Shown one piece after another: positions 17,898-27,855 of a stretch of 64,000 nt of DNA (positions are counted from its first letter, which is position 1; every line of letters starts with the position of its first letter). The DNA is from Lysinibacillus sp. B2A1 (lineage in GTDB: Bacteria > Bacillota > Bacilli > Bacillales_A > Planococcaceae). Where the stretch lies: contig CP027224.1 in assembly GCA_002973635.1 (NCBI GenBank), positions 2,986,501-3,050,500 of the forward strand, given 5' to 3'. Under the pieces are notes generated by a model. That model made no database searches and was not told the DNA's origin. It saw only the letters and a list, made by a program, of their open reading frames with translations. The position numbers and the translations under genes are program-made.

Positions 17898-19216
17898 ATG
17901 AAGAAATATTTAATGGTACTGCTGGCCGTTCTGGCTTTTTTACTAACCCCCACAACCTCTAAGGCAGCAGAGGTAAAGTGGGATGGGGCACAGGTTGTTA
18001 AAGGACAAGCAGGTAAGATGACCTTTACTAAAGATGTAAAAGTATATAAAAAAATAAGGATGGTAGCTTTAGTTCGTTAACAGTGAAACGTAACAACTAC
18101 TTCCGTGTTTACGATATTGAAAAATACGACAATAAAACATTTTACTGGATGAGTTCAGGATACCGTGTACAGGCAACCGATTTAGTTGTTTTTAAGGAGG
18201 TACCACTCGATATTCGAGCTGCTTTTTATGATAATCCAGGTTTAATTTATATCAATCGTCAGAACGGAAAGCCTCTAGGATATGGGGATTATCTGTTAAG
18301 CAAAAATATACCTGGTAGCGCCGACTATAAACCCTACAATGATGTTGTACAATTTAAAATTGGGGAAAAATTATATTACTATTTCTACGCTGCTCCCTTT
18401 GAAGGTAATCCATTGGAGGTTGATATTGATAGCTCAGATATTCGCATTGTAGAAGCAATACCCCATGTTAAAGATTATTATACGTTAAATACTGATGCAC
18501 AGCTGCTCAGTGGTCCAATGATGGGGGCAAGAGTGCTAGAACAAGCATCAAAAGGAGCAGCTTTTGAATTGCTAGGAAGCGAAATAAATGGCTATCTCAT
18601 GGTGAAATCGCCAACAACCTTGAGATATGGCTATATCCCTGTTAAAGCACTTCAGCCTGTACAAAAACAAGGTAAACGATTTATTCGTTATGGTGTTTAT
18701 GTTGGAGGGAAGCACGAGGAATTAAAACGTTTTGATGAAGTCTCATTTTTATCAGAAGATACTACGACAGCTTTAATTGAATTCAAGGGAGAAAAATATA
18801 CTGTACCTAAAAAAGCTCTAGCTACAATACGACCAAATGAATCGCCTGTCATTACATCTGGTTTTTTACCAAGTGATACGCTTCAGCAATTAACCTATAA
18901 TACGGTATATACGAGAACTGGTAATCAACGCTTTGACACTGATTACGACTTCCAATATATTACCTATCACGAAACAGATCAAGCCTTTTATTATGAGAGG
19001 GATGGTACACAATATATATTTGAAAAACCAATTACAGAGGGGTCGAAAGTTAAGATAAGGGATAGTAATGAGTTTGTTCGTGCCATTCATTATACGCTTA
19101 CAACACCAGCTGGCACATTTACCAATGTTGTCGAAACATCCACTAGTATATTATATGCACCAGGCTACGGTGAGCTCGGTTCAGCCTATGACCTTCAGCT
19201 AAGGTCGTTTAAATAA
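17898..19216 (+). pseudogene. Secreted protein with SH3-like repeats, frameshifted in an A7 tract
   Basis: The first frame (17898-18080) has a clear signal peptide (MKKYLMVLLAVLAFLLTP, cleavage after SKAA) and AEVKWDGAQVVKGQAGKMTF. At the A7 run 18048-18054 the frame shifts; the continuation SFSSLTVKRNNYFRVYDI runs openly to 19216. Restoring one base gives a protein of about 438 residues whose repeated VKGQAGK, LNTDAQLLSG and TVYTRTG segments look like surface or SH3-type modules. GGAGG precedes the ATG. It could be a true pseudogene, slippage-controlled, or a sequencing indel. Confidence 0.7.
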
Positions 19217-19226
19217 TCATTACTAC

Positions 19227-19260
19227 GCTGCATAAGAGTAATTCTTGTGCAGCATTTTTT
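19227..19260 (+). terminator. Terminator
   Basis: GCTGCATAAGA and TCTTGTGCAGC arms followed by six T residues. Confidence 0.75.
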
Positions 19261-19472
19261 GTGGTAAACGTTTAGTTTTGATTGGACCACTAGAACTACA
19301 ATGCATGACCATCCTTCTAAAAAAATAAATTTTCCAAGTGTCCCTATCCCAGAAGAATTACTTAAATTTTTCCACTAGAGATTATCTGTGAAAATTGATA
19401 GATATTCAACCATTCCGAAACCATTTATGGAAATAATCGTAGAGATAGTGATGGGACAATCGGAGGTTTGCG

Positions 19473-20279
19473 ATGAAATTATATTCTTATAAAACGTTTT
19501 GGATGGGGCTTTTATTACTGGGGATATCTTGTATAGTACTGCTGTTGCAAATCAATAAACAGGAGCGGCTTGTTGAGGCAGATTTCTCTATTCAAATTGA
19601 ACAAGCATGGACATTTCATGATGCTCATCGTAAAGATGAAAGATTTTACGATTTATCATCTATTTTTTTGATTAATCGTATTCAATTACAGGATATTGAG
19701 ATACTGCAATCCATTATAAATAATTCCAAAGAGGCCTTCATACCAAATCAAAAGCTTCGCCAAGCTCAAGATGTATGGCTCTATTTACAAAATGGGGAAA
19801 AAGCATATGTAAAATTCGGCTATATTACCGACGAATATGTGATGCTAGATATGAAAACGAATCATACATATTACATTTCACTCGAAAACCAGATAACTTT
19901 ATGGGAATTGTTTGATGGATCAAAACATAATATTGCTTTTTGGAAAAGTGCTCTTTTTTTTATTGTTTATTTGTCAATTTGTGTGGCTATCATCATCTCT
20001 ATTAATCGATTAAAAGTGGTAAGCGTTGATTCGCCAAAAATGGAAGAACCACAAGAGAAAGGTCAAAGTTTTTTCAGTTTTTCTACCCTTTTAGCCATTA
20101 TCATTTTACCTAATTTATATGGTGCAAATCATTCTTTATTCATGTCCACATCGCTTATGCTATTATATGGGATAAGTGAAATTATTTATAAACAACATCA
20201 GGCTTATAAAAATGTGATTTTTGGTATACTCATCATTCTTTATTATTATCTCTACCATTTTTATGCACAGTTTGTTTAA
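19473..20279 (+). CDS. Membrane protein of unknown function
   Basis: A 268-residue protein with an N-terminal membrane segment (residues about 10-28), an extracytoplasmic domain of about 125 residues, then three or four further membrane segments from about residue 155 on. GGAGG precedes the ATG. I do not recognise the family. It lies 18 bases before the DUF1450 gene, so both are probably cotranscribed. A short decayed frame (19281-19379) precedes it. Confidence 0.6.
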   Translation: MKLYSYKTFWMGLLLLGISCIVLLLQINKQERLVEADFSIQIEQAWTFHDAHRKDERFYDLSSIFLINRIQLQDIEILQSIINNSKEAFIPNQKLRQAQDVWLYLQNGEKAYVKFGYITDEYVMLDMKTNHTYYISLENQITLWELFDGSKHNIAFWKSALFFIVYLSICVAIIISINRLKVVSVDSPKMEEPQEKGQSFFSFSTLLAIIILPNLYGANHSLFMSTSLMLLYGISEIIYKQHQAYKNVIFGILIILYYYLYHFYAQFV

Positions 20280-20297
20280 AAGAGGGGGGTTACAAAG

Positions 20298-20576
20298 ATG
20301 GTATTTTCTATCTTTAAGAAGAAGAAAGAGCCACAGCATTTAAAAAATAGAGTAGAATTTTGCATAACAAATCTATCACTTGGAGCAGCAGATGCCTATG
20401 ATGTATTGGCTGAACGATCTAATATTGAAATTGAAGAATCTGGCTGTACCTCTCATTGTGAAATTTGTGAACAGGGAATATTTGCAATTGTTAATGGAGA
20501 AATCATAACGGCAGAGGATGCAGACGCATTAGTGCAAGCAATTGATGAGGAAATTAAACAAAATCCTCTGTATTAA
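20298..20576 (+). CDS. DUF1450 (YuzB-like) protein
   Basis: A 92-residue protein with VEFCITNLSLGAADAYDVLA, the conserved GCTSHCEICEQGIFAIVNGE with a C-x3-C-x2-C cluster, and a C-terminal helix. This matches the DUF1450/YuzB family, whose cysteines may bind metal; function is unknown. An N-terminal KKKKE extension of about 18 residues is longer than in YuzB. GGGGGG-rich ribosome site precedes the ATG. Confidence 0.75.
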   Translation: MVFSIFKKKKEPQHLKNRVEFCITNLSLGAADAYDVLAERSNIEIEESGCTSHCEICEQGIFAIVNGEIITAEDADALVQAIDEEIKQNPLY

Positions 20577-20589
20577 TCAAAGAACTATG

Positions 20590-20640
20590 GGATGAGAAAA
20601 GGATGATTCTCTTTCATTATGAATCCTTTTTCTCTATGAG
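20590..20640 (+). terminator. Terminator of the DUF1450 gene
   Basis: GAGAAAAGGAT and ATCCTTTTTCTC form the stem. Confidence 0.65.
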
Positions 20641-20696
20641 CTGGTTTCAATTAACAATAGTTTATCAGTGCGATAGAAAAATACTATAAAAATAAA

Positions 20697-20738
20697 AAAA
20701 ACAGCTAGTTGGTTAATGATCAACTAGCTGTTTTTTAT
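20697..20738 (-). terminator. Terminator of namA
   Basis: AACAGCTAGTTG and CAACTAGCTGTT form a perfect stem with A and T runs on the two sides, so it can act in both directions. Confidence 0.8.
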
Positions 20739-20742
20739 GGAT

Positions 20743-21753
20743 TTACCAACCACGTATATACTGGGTCGGAGGTTTGACTTCTTCTCCTAAATCCATTGCA
20801 GCATTTAGTGGCCAGTACGGATCACGCAATAGCACACGTCCTAGAAAAACTAAGTCAGCACGATTATTTTGTAAGATTTCCTCTGCCTGAATAGCTGTTG
20901 TAATAAGACCAACCACACCTGTTGGAATATCCGCCCCATGCTTAATTGCCTCTGCGTGAGGTACCTGATAGCCTGGGAAAACGTTAATATGAGCCTGCAC
21001 AACACCACCAGTAGAAACATCAATTAAATCGACACCTTGTGATTTCATCCAGCGGCTAAAGACGATAAAGTCTTCCATTGTCGTGCCATCTGCGGCATAA
21101 TCTTCTGCAGAAACACGTACAAGTAGAGGACCCTCCCATACACTACGAATGGCATCTATTACTTGGCGTAGTATGCGGTAGCGATTTTCCTGCGAACCTC
21201 CATACAAATCATTGCGCTTATTAGTTGCTGGTGATAAAAATTCACTAATAAGATAGCCGTGTGCCCCATGAATTTCAAGAACATCAAAGCCAGCTTTAGC
21301 AGCACGAACAGCTGCTTTCTTAAATGCTTCTACAACATATTCAATGTCTTCTATAGTCATCTCAGTTGGTGTTTGGTAGTCATTACTAAAAGCAATAGCT
21401 GAAGGGGCAAATATTTCTCCCTCTACAGTTGCTTTTCGTCCAGCGTGTGCTAGCTGGATGCCCGTTTTTGCTCCATATGCTTTCATTCCATCCACTAATT
21501 GACGTAGGCCTTCGATATGGGCATCGTCCCAAATACCAAGATCTTTATTGGATATACGGCCTTCGGGTACAATACCTGTTGCTTCAAGAATGATTAAACC
21601 TACTTGGCCAGCAGCCCGTGTTGCATAATGAACTTGATGAAAAGGCGTGACAAGTCCGTCATCCTGTGCAGAGTACATGCACATTGGTGCCATCACAATA
21701 CGGTTTTTTAAAGAGATAGACTGTAGTATATAAGGTTCGAATAATTTAGTCAA
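20743..21753 (-). CDS. namA: NADPH dehydrogenase NamA (old yellow enzyme)
   Basis: A 336-residue FMN-dependent ene-reductase of the YqjM type. It keeps the thermophilic-like OYE active-site Cys in APMCMYSA (residue 25/26), the substrate-binding [14 protein letters not shown], and the FMN phosphate loop [10 protein letters not shown]. Length is that of Bacillus subtilis YqjM. The start is TTG with AGGGGGC upstream. It reduces activated C=C bonds of quinones and electrophiles. The neighbours proI, yqjP and yqjQ are in the same order as in B. subtilis. Confidence 0.92.
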   Translation of the reverse strand: MTKLFEPYILQSISLKNRIVMAPMCMYSAQDDGLVTPFHQVHYATRAAGQVGLIILEATGIVPEGRISNKDLGIWDDAHIEGLRQLVDGMKAYGAKTGIQLAHAGRKATVEGEIFAPSAIAFSNDYQTPTEMTIEDIEYVVEAFKKAAVRAAKAGFDVLEIHGAHGYLISEFLSPATNKRNDLYGGSQENRYRILRQVIDAIRSVWEGPLLVRVSAEDYAADGTTMEDFIVFSRWMKSQGVDLIDVSTGGVVQAHINVFPGYQVPHAEAIKHGADIPTGVVGLITTAIQAEEILQNNRADLVFLGRVLLRDPYWPLNAAMDLGEEVKPPTQYIRGW

Positions 21754-21798
21754 AATAAAGCCCCCTAATTCCTAGTGATAAACTCTATTTTGCACATT

Positions 21799-22605
21799 TT
21801 ACTTACTATTTGCAAGTGAGCGAGATCGAGCCTCTGCTTCTTTAATACATGCTTCAATCGCTTCATTAAATTGATATTGTTCAAGTGCTTTAATCCCAGC
21901 TTCCGTCGTGCCACCTGGACTCGTCACCTTTCTGCGTAGTACATCTGGCTCATCAACAGATTGCTTCAGCATTTCAGCAGTTCCGGCCAGTGTTTGTGTC
22001 ATTAATTGACGTACAGTATCCTTTGAAAGACCAACCTTTGTACCAACTCTTTCAAATGCCTCCATTAAATAATAGATATACGCTGGACCACTTCCTGAAA
22101 GAGCTGTTACCGCATGTAATTGATCCTCATCCACCTCAATGACCGAACCAACTGCCTCTAGCAATTGTAAGAAAATCGTACGCTGTTCAGTAGACACTTC
22201 GTTATTAAAGGCAATGCCACTAGCGGACATCCCAATTGTCGCTGAAGTATTAGGCATAACACGAGCAACTGGACGTGTGCCTAAATGCTCTATAATGGTT
22301 TGAATGGCTATTCCCGCTAAAATAGAGAGGACGGCTGAGTGCTCTGTAATCTTCGCTCTCAACTCATTCATCGCTGCAATAGCATCCTTTGGTTTCATAG
22401 CTAAAATAATTAAATCTGCTTGTTTAAAAATTTCTGCATCAACTAAGCAATTGACACCATATGTTTCGTGTAAAAATTGTAAGCGTTCTTTGTCTGAGCG
22501 ATTGGTGACGTAAATTTCTTGTGCTGTAAATACCTTTTGGTTAATCCAGCCCTGAATCAATGCCTCTGCCATTGAGCCTGCACCAATAAATAGTATTTTC
22601 TTCAT
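21799..22605 (-). CDS. proI: Pyrroline-5-carboxylate reductase (ProI)
   Basis: A 268-residue enzyme that makes proline from pyrroline-5-carboxylate. It shows the Rossmann loop FIGAGSMAEALIQG, MPNTSATIGMSASGIAF and the signature SGSGPAYIYYLMEA plus KVTSPGGTTEAG. The start is the ATG at 22605 (MKKILFIG) preceded by GGAGG; longer readings run into the T-box leader. The symbol proI is chosen because of the yqjM-yqjO-yqjP-yqjQ gene order. It is controlled by the T-box upstream. Confidence 0.92.
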   Translation of the reverse strand: MKKILFIGAGSMAEALIQGWINQKVFTAQEIYVTNRSDKERLQFLHETYGVNCLVDAEIFKQADLIILAMKPKDAIAAMNELRAKITEHSAVLSILAGIAIQTIIEHLGTRPVARVMPNTSATIGMSASGIAFNNEVSTEQRTIFLQLLEAVGSVIEVDEDQLHAVTALSGSGPAYIYYLMEAFERVGTKVGLSKDTVRQLMTQTLAGTAEMLKQSVDEPDVLRRKVTSPGGTTEAGIKALEQYQFNEAIEACIKEAEARSRSLANSK

Positions 22606-22621
22606 GAACAAAACCTCCAGT

Positions 22622-22870
22622 TCAAAATAAAAAGCGCTCCCGTCCTTATCAAGAAGGACGAAAACGCTGTTGTTTCCGCGGTACCACCTTTGTTTGCCAA
22701 TTGGCACAACTCTTAGCCCTTTTATCGCAAGGGAAACGGTTATGTTTGCATAACTGCTCAGAAGTAGGTTCAGTAATGGGAGCGGGTGATGTTACTTGCA
22801 GCAAATGTAACACTCTCTGAGACACCTTCACCAAATACGTACTTGGCTTCATCAACGCACATGAATAATT
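22622..22870 (-). ncRNA. T-box riboswitch upstream of proI
   Basis: On the minus strand the leader holds a stem I with AGAGAGTG, the T-box core GGTGGTACCGCG and, after it, a terminator with arms GCGTTTTCGTCCTT and AAGGACGGGAGCGC plus T run. Such leaders sense uncharged tRNA, here most likely tRNA-Pro by gene context. I could not fix the specifier codon by eye. Confidence 0.9.
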
Positions 22871-22992
22871 AGATTATTCAAAATTATATTGATAATATGT
22901 CAACCTGTCAACAGGAGGATGACGAAAAGAAGAAAAACTTGTAAAATAGAATGAATTGTTATTCACTAGTAGTACAAAAGGGGGAAACAACT

Positions 22993-23940
22993 TTGTCTAT
23001 ATACAAAATAGAAATACCAACACCCTATGAAGTAGGAGATGTCAATGCATTTGTTGTTAAGGGCGATGCACTAACACTCTTTGATGTTGGACCAAAAACA
23101 ATGGAAGCCTATGATGCATTGAAATGGGGGATTCGAGCAGCAGGCTACGAATTAAGAGATATTGAACAGGTAGTACTCACTCACCACCATCCTGACCATG
23201 CAGGTTGGGTAGATGCCTTTCCACACGCAGAAATTTTGGGGCATGCCTATAATGATAAGTGGCTTCGCCATGATGAGGAGTTTTTACGATATCATGAACG
23301 GTTTTATAGTGAACGCTTATTTGAGCATGGCGTTCCTCAGGAATACATCCAGCCAAGTGTTCATGTACGTCGTGAATTAGAGCTTGTTGGTGAGCGACCA
23401 TTAACACAAATTCTAGGTGATGGGGATGAAGTGCCTGGTCATCCAGGATTAAAGGCGATTGAAACATTAGGTCATGCACAAAGCCACTTGATTTTCTGGG
23501 ATGAAAAAACGCATCATGTGATTGGTGGGGATTTATTGCTCGAGAAAATTACACCGAATCCATTAATTGAACCGCCATTGGATCGCACATTAGGTCGTAC
23601 GAAGTCATTACTGCAATATAATGAATCACTTGAAATTTTAAGACAATTGCCCGTGAAAATAATGCATACTGGACATGGTGGAGAATTAGAGGATATTCCT
23701 TTATTAATCGATAAACGTCTAGAACGTCAGCATCTGCAATCGATGAAGGTATTAGAGTTATTAGGTGAAGATCAACTAACGGTTGTTCAAGTCACAATGC
23801 GTCTATATCCAGCCATTTTTCAGCGTAAACTTGGTTTAACCCTGTCTAAAACACTTGGACATTTAGACTATTTAGAAGCCAATCAGTATATTACATCTAC
23901 GAAAACTGAAGAAGGCATTTATGTATTTAAAAGAAAGTAG
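22993..23940 (+). CDS. yqjP: MBL-fold metallo-hydrolase (YqjP-like)
   Basis: A 315-residue metallo-beta-lactamase-fold hydrolase. Metal ligands are visible in LTHHHPDHAGW, the later LGHAQSHL and GGDLLLEK, and MHTGHGGE; a winged-helix-like C-terminus follows. The start is TTG at 22993 with AAAGGGGG eight bases upstream; the ATG at 22951 has no ribosome site. Position beside yqjQ supports YqjP. Substrate is unknown. Confidence 0.8.
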   Translation: MSIYKIEIPTPYEVGDVNAFVVKGDALTLFDVGPKTMEAYDALKWGIRAAGYELRDIEQVVLTHHHPDHAGWVDAFPHAEILGHAYNDKWLRHDEEFLRYHERFYSERLFEHGVPQEYIQPSVHVRRELELVGERPLTQILGDGDEVPGHPGLKAIETLGHAQSHLIFWDEKTHHVIGGDLLLEKITPNPLIEPPLDRTLGRTKSLLQYNESLEILRQLPVKIMHTGHGGELEDIPLLIDKRLERQHLQSMKVLELLGEDQLTVVQVTMRLYPAIFQRKLGLTLSKTLGHLDYLEANQYITSTKTEEGIYVFKRK

Positions 23941-23948
23941 GTGTTTGC

Positions 23949-24701
23949 ATGACCGATAAAAAGACGATCTTCGTTACGGGTGCCACAAGTGGAGTAGGGT
24001 TGAAAATTACAGAATTATTAGTAGCACAGGATCATACAGTATATGCAACAGGACGAAATACAGTTGCATTAAAAGCACTAGAACGCCTAGGTGCGAATGT
24101 GATTCAAGCTGATTTAACCAATTTAACCACGATTGATGAAGTTTGCGCCCAGCTACCAACACTTGATGTAGCGATACTCTCAGCAGGGATAGGTAAATTT
24201 GGTATCGCTCCTGTATTACCTGATGAGGCTATTTCCCAAATGGTGAACTTGAATGTTAGTGTACCAATGTATTTGGCCAAGCGATTAGCATTGCCAATGA
24301 TACAGCGCCAGCAAGGTCACCTTATCTTCATTGGCTCACAGGCAGGGAAGGTAGCGACACCAAAAGCTAGTGTTTATGCTGCAACCAAGCATGCTATAGT
24401 CGGTTTTACCAATGGGCTTCGTATGGAATTAGCGCCTTATCATATTAAAGTGACAGCGATACATCCTGGCCCAATTGATACACCATTTTTAGATAAGGCG
24501 AGTGACGAAAGCGGCTATCGGGCTTCGGTAGGAAGATTTTTATTAACAGCAGAAGAAGTAGCTCAGGCTACGATTAAAACGATTGAACGCCCTGTTCGAG
24601 AGGTGAATTTACCAAAAATCATGGGGTTATCCAGCAAGCTGTATGCAATCGCTCCTGCAACCATTGAATTTTTTGGCAAATCATTTTTTAATAAAAAATA
24701 A
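23949..24701 (+). CDS. yqjQ: Short-chain dehydrogenase (YqjQ-like)
   Basis: A 250-residue classical SDR: cofactor loop TGATSGVG, LSAGIG, catalytic Ser in FIGSQAG and Tyr-Lys in YAATK. It starts eight bases after yqjP and is cotranscribed with it. The C-terminal HPGPIDTPF is the usual SDR signature. The substrate cannot be predicted. A convincing hairpin terminator follows. Confidence 0.85.
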   Translation: MTDKKTIFVTGATSGVGLKITELLVAQDHTVYATGRNTVALKALERLGANVIQADLTNLTTIDEVCAQLPTLDVAILSAGIGKFGIAPVLPDEAISQMVNLNVSVPMYLAKRLALPMIQRQQGHLIFIGSQAGKVATPKASVYAATKHAIVGFTNGLRMELAPYHIKVTAIHPGPIDTPFLDKASDESGYRASVGRFLLTAEEVAQATIKTIERPVREVNLPKIMGLSSKLYAIAPATIEFFGKSFFNKK

Positions 24702-24707
24702 TAGGGA

Positions 24708-24760
24708 TTAAACTGTAACCATTCTCAAAAAAGTAGGAGAGAGTGTTTACAGTTTTTTAT
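24708..24760 (+). terminator. Terminator of yqjPQ
   Basis: AAACTGTAACCATTCTC pairs with GAGAGTGTTTACAGTTT, followed by TTTAT. Confidence 0.65.
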
Positions 24761-24795
24761 GTAAATCTTCTTATAGAATAGGAAAGGAGAGCATA

Positions 24796-25590
24796 ATGTA
24801 TACAATTGGACAGGTAGCGAAATTTTTAGGCGTTTCAAGAGATACCTTAAAGTTTTATGAGGAAAAGGAATTAGTAAAGCCAAAACAAAATAGTGAGAAC
24901 GGATATAGGGAATATAATCGTTTTGATATATATGATATAACAACAGTTAATTTCTATCGTGATATGGATATTGAAATTAAAAAAATTCAGGAATTAAGAA
25001 AAGGTAAGAACATAGAGGGCATACAATCATTATTTGAGGAGAAAATGCAGGAGGTTATGGAGGAAATAGAGTATAAAAAGTTGCTAGTAAAAAAGCTTCA
25101 AACGGTTCAGGAAGATTGCGAAAAAGTTAAAAAATTTCTAGGCACATATACCATCAAAGAAATGAAGCCGATAGAGGTAAAGGGAGAAATTGAGCATCAT
25201 ACTGCATATGATAAATATGAAATAATAAAGGACAACTTAGAAAATTTAAAACAAGCAGTGACACTTACCTCTTTAAGAAGAGTCATTCAATTCAATGAAA
25301 AAGGTATGCAAGAAGATAAGTTTATTATCGTAAGAAAAGTAGAGGACTTTGATACAGAGTCAGCAGGTAAAATACTATATCATCCAAAATGTCTGTATAC
25401 AGTTGTTGAAGATGGAAGGTGGTCAACTGGTGGAAAAAATACGGACCATAAAGTCGAGGCTAGTATAAAAAAAGCAGCAAAAGATAAAGGCTACGAACTT
25501 CTGGGACTAGTGTATATAAATCAATTACTTACTACTTATGAAGCTGGCTTAGAACGTGTCTTTTTAGAAATTTATATACCTATTAAGTGA
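24796..25590 (+). CDS. MerR-family regulator with effector-binding domain
   Basis: A 264-residue protein. Residues 1-70 are the winged helix (MYTIGQVAKFLGVSRDTLKF, NGYREYNRFDIYD), residues about 75-115 a coiled coil, and the rest a GyrI-like effector domain ending EIYIPIK as in BmrR-type drug sensors. GGAAAGGAG precedes the ATG. No target gene is adjacent, so it may regulate a distant transporter or itself. Confidence 0.85.
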   Translation: MYTIGQVAKFLGVSRDTLKFYEEKELVKPKQNSENGYREYNRFDIYDITTVNFYRDMDIEIKKIQELRKGKNIEGIQSLFEEKMQEVMEEIEYKKLLVKKLQTVQEDCEKVKKFLGTYTIKEMKPIEVKGEIEHHTAYDKYEIIKDNLENLKQAVTLTSLRRVIQFNEKGMQEDKFIIVRKVEDFDTESAGKILYHPKCLYTVVEDGRWSTGGKNTDHKVEASIKKAAKDKGYELLGLVYINQLLTTYEAGLERVFLEIYIPIK

Positions 25591-25946
25591 AGGTGATTGC
25601 CGTTCCAGACTACTAGAAATATCGATACTAAGTTAGGCGAGAGATTTTTTTGTCGATTACATAATGAAATCTTTGTTTTGAATCGGGGATTGCTGAATAG
25701 ATGAGAATAAGTGCATGATTGACTAGTATTTATGCTGAATAGAAGGCTTTTTTTACTTAATAGAATGTCCCAATACAGGTTGGTCAATTCTTTGTGGCAA
25801 GAGATATCTGTCTAAAAGTGTAGGGAAAGCATCAACGCCCTTGAGATCACTGCTGATGCACTTAATTGCTTCTGCCACAGAGCAATAATTATGTAAAAAC
25901 ATGAACCATCCACCAACGATAATGGTAGATGGTTTTTTGGTAGCTT
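25591..25946. other. Gene-free stretch with repeat copy and a coding remnant
   Basis: The interval holds copy 2 of the GATTGCTGAATTGATG repeat (25653-25765), then on the minus strand an open remnant (about 25757-25893) reading HNYCSVAEAIKCISSDLKG, VDAFPTLLDRYLLPQRID, a stop after GHSIK. The remnant has no start and I do not recognise it. A hairpin with arms ACCATC / GATGGT (25904-25936) likely terminates the HAD gene. Confidence 0.45.
25653..25765 (+). repeat. Dispersed repeat (GATTGCTGAATTGATG type), copy 2
   Basis: CGATTACATAATGAAATC, GGGGATTGCTGAATAGATG, GCATGATTGACTAGTATTTA and GAAGGCTTTTTTTACTTAAT follow the same order as copy 1, which is inverted at 17570-17697. Confidence 0.55.
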
Positions 25947-26624
25947 TTAAGAATTAGTAAAGCTATTTAAACATTTAATAATTGAAGGTAATTCAGACAA
26001 ATCATGAACAATGGCATCTGCTTCGACACTGTTCCAATGTATATCCTTTTTCCAAATGCCCTTCATCCCTACATTTTGAGCACCTTTGACATCATACTCG
26101 GGATGATCTCCCATAAAAATGCATTCATGAGGGGAAACATCAAGCTTTTCTAAGGCTCTGTTGAATATTTGAGGATTTGGCTTTTTAATGCCTTCCCACT
26201 CAGATATTATTATCACATCAAAATATTGCTCAATCTCTAAAGCCCTCACATTATCCATCTGAAATTGTCCATAACCATTCGTAATTATCCCTAAAACAAG
26301 ATTGTCACCTTTCAATGCTTCTAACATGCTAATAAGATTAGGAAAAGCAACACAGCTATTTTTGAATTCATTGATATAATCTTGGAGAAGTTCTTCCCAG
26401 GTTATAGTGATAATAGAAAATTCATCAACTAATTGCTGGTATACTTGATCTTTCCAAACGTATCCTCGGTTATCTAATTGGATAAAACGTGATATATACC
26501 TTTCTTTTGAAATAGCATTTAATCGATTATGCAATCGGTCATATTGCTTATCAATAAATTTTTTGACAGATTCCTCTCTATTTAACAAAGTTCCATCTAA
26601 ATCAAATAATGCAGCTTTAATCAC
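25947..26624 (-). CDS. HAD-superfamily hydrolase
   Basis: A 225-residue HAD phosphatase with motif I DLDGTLL, motif II ITNG, motif III Lys in IKKPNPQIF and motif IV GDHPEYDV. The cap between residues 20 and 90 is helical, as in subfamily IA enzymes such as YjjG/PhnX relatives. The start is GTG with GGAGAGG upstream. The substrate is not predictable. Confidence 0.85.
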   Translation of the reverse strand: MIKAALFDLDGTLLNREESVKKFIDKQYDRLHNRLNAISKERYISRFIQLDNRGYVWKDQVYQQLVDEFSIITITWEELLQDYINEFKNSCVAFPNLISMLEALKGDNLVLGIITNGYGQFQMDNVRALEIEQYFDVIIISEWEGIKKPNPQIFNRALEKLDVSPHECIFMGDHPEYDVKGAQNVGMKGIWKKDIHWNSVEADAIVHDLSELPSIIKCLNSFTNS

Positions 26625-26817
26625 CTATGACCTCTCCTAACGATAGTTGTTCTTAATACTATTAATACATAAAAATACAGATTTTAGCATCCTTTTTAAG
26701 TAACTATTTTATTTTTTAGACCTTTTCTATGTATTGACCTGTGGGTAACTCCTAGGTTTAAGCTGAAGGTATTCGTAATTTGATGCACGAAATACTTAGT
26801 TTGAAAGGAGAATATGC

Positions 26818-27651
26818 TTGAATAAAGAAAAGAAATTAAAAAAACCAATAGCAAGTTTTATCCTACTAACCAACCTCATCTTTTTGCCACTTTTTTGTCT
26901 TGTAGGAGTCATTAAGATATTCCATTTGCCTACATGGTTATTTGTTGTAGTACATTGTATTTCATCATGGGCCTCAACCTTTGCATTTGCTATACTTTTT
27001 AAGAAAATCTATCCTGGTCGGAGTTTTATACAATTTGTAAAAAATAAATTCAAACCTAAAATTAAAGTTTCTGTGTTGCTTTCTGTAAGTACAATTCAAG
27101 CTCTTATCTTTTTGATGATAGTACTGATCGTCGTAAGCAAGGGTGAAGTAGACTCAATTTTCACTTTATCCTCATGGGGTATGCTGCTCTATTACTTTTT
27201 GAAAACATTACTGTCAGGACCATTGGGTGAAGAATTAGGATGGAGAGGCTTCGCGCTAATCGAGCTCCAAAAGAAGCATACACCATTAAAAGCGTCAATT
27301 ATCATAGGATTCTGGTGGGGGCTGTGGCATTTACCCATATGGTTTACTACAGGGTTTATAGGTATTGATTTAATCAAGTATATTCTATTCTTTATGATTT
27401 CAATCATGTCCACAACAATCCTCATGGCAGCATTTTATAATTTAAATCAGAATTTACTTATTCCGATTACCATTCATCATAACTTTAATTTTTTTATTGG
27501 CATCATAAACGGACAGCTAAGTGATTTAATTCTGTATAACGCCATTTTTTATGGAATAGCAGCAGTTTTAATCATCATTATCAATCCAAAGAAGGTGTTG
27601 TATGGCAGGAATGAGAAAAACTTTCTTGGAGGAAAGCATACTGTTATCTAG
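26818..27651 (+). CDS. CPBP-family intramembrane protease (CAAX/Abi type)
   Basis: A 277-residue membrane protein with about seven segments and the three glutamic-protease motifs: GEELGWRGF (E-E-x-x-x-R), WWGLWHLPIW (F/W-x-x-x-H) and IHHNFNFF (H-x-x-x-N). Such proteins are linked to membrane proteolysis and often to bacteriocin self-immunity in Gram-positives. The start is TTG with AAAGGAG ahead. It stands alone here. Confidence 0.88.
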   Translation: MNKEKKLKKPIASFILLTNLIFLPLFCLVGVIKIFHLPTWLFVVVHCISSWASTFAFAILFKKIYPGRSFIQFVKNKFKPKIKVSVLLSVSTIQALIFLMIVLIVVSKGEVDSIFTLSSWGMLLYYFLKTLLSGPLGEELGWRGFALIELQKKHTPLKASIIIGFWWGLWHLPIWFTTGFIGIDLIKYILFFMISIMSTTILMAAFYNLNQNLLIPITIHHNFNFFIGIINGQLSDLILYNAIFYGIAAVLIIIINPKKVLYGRNEKNFLGGKHTVI

Positions 27652-27734
27652 ATTAGAGGCTGTAGGTTATATGTGAGCGCTGAAAAAGTTTATTAAGGTA
27701 CGGTTAAATCTGACATTTAACTGTTAGTAAAGGA

Positions 27735-27786
27735 GAAAGAAAAAGACAACTTCCTGTTCATATCGAATGAGAAGTTGTCTTTTTCT
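27735..27786 (+). terminator. Terminator-like hairpin
   Basis: AGAAAAAGACAACTTC and GAAGTTGTCTTTTTCT form a long stem; the loop begins CTGTTCA as in the hairpin at 13184. TGCTCCCTGTTAAGGTGG at 27813 resembles the IS3 end at 16114. Confidence 0.65.
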
Positions 27787-27855
27787 AAGTTTCATAAAAG
27801 CTTTAAGTTTCAATGCTCCCTGTTAAGGTGGTGAACCTTTTAGAATTCCTCCTTA

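Noticed and set aside
22649..22855. 68-aa minus-strand frame upstream of proI
   Set aside because: It lies wholly within the T-box leader and has no ribosome site.
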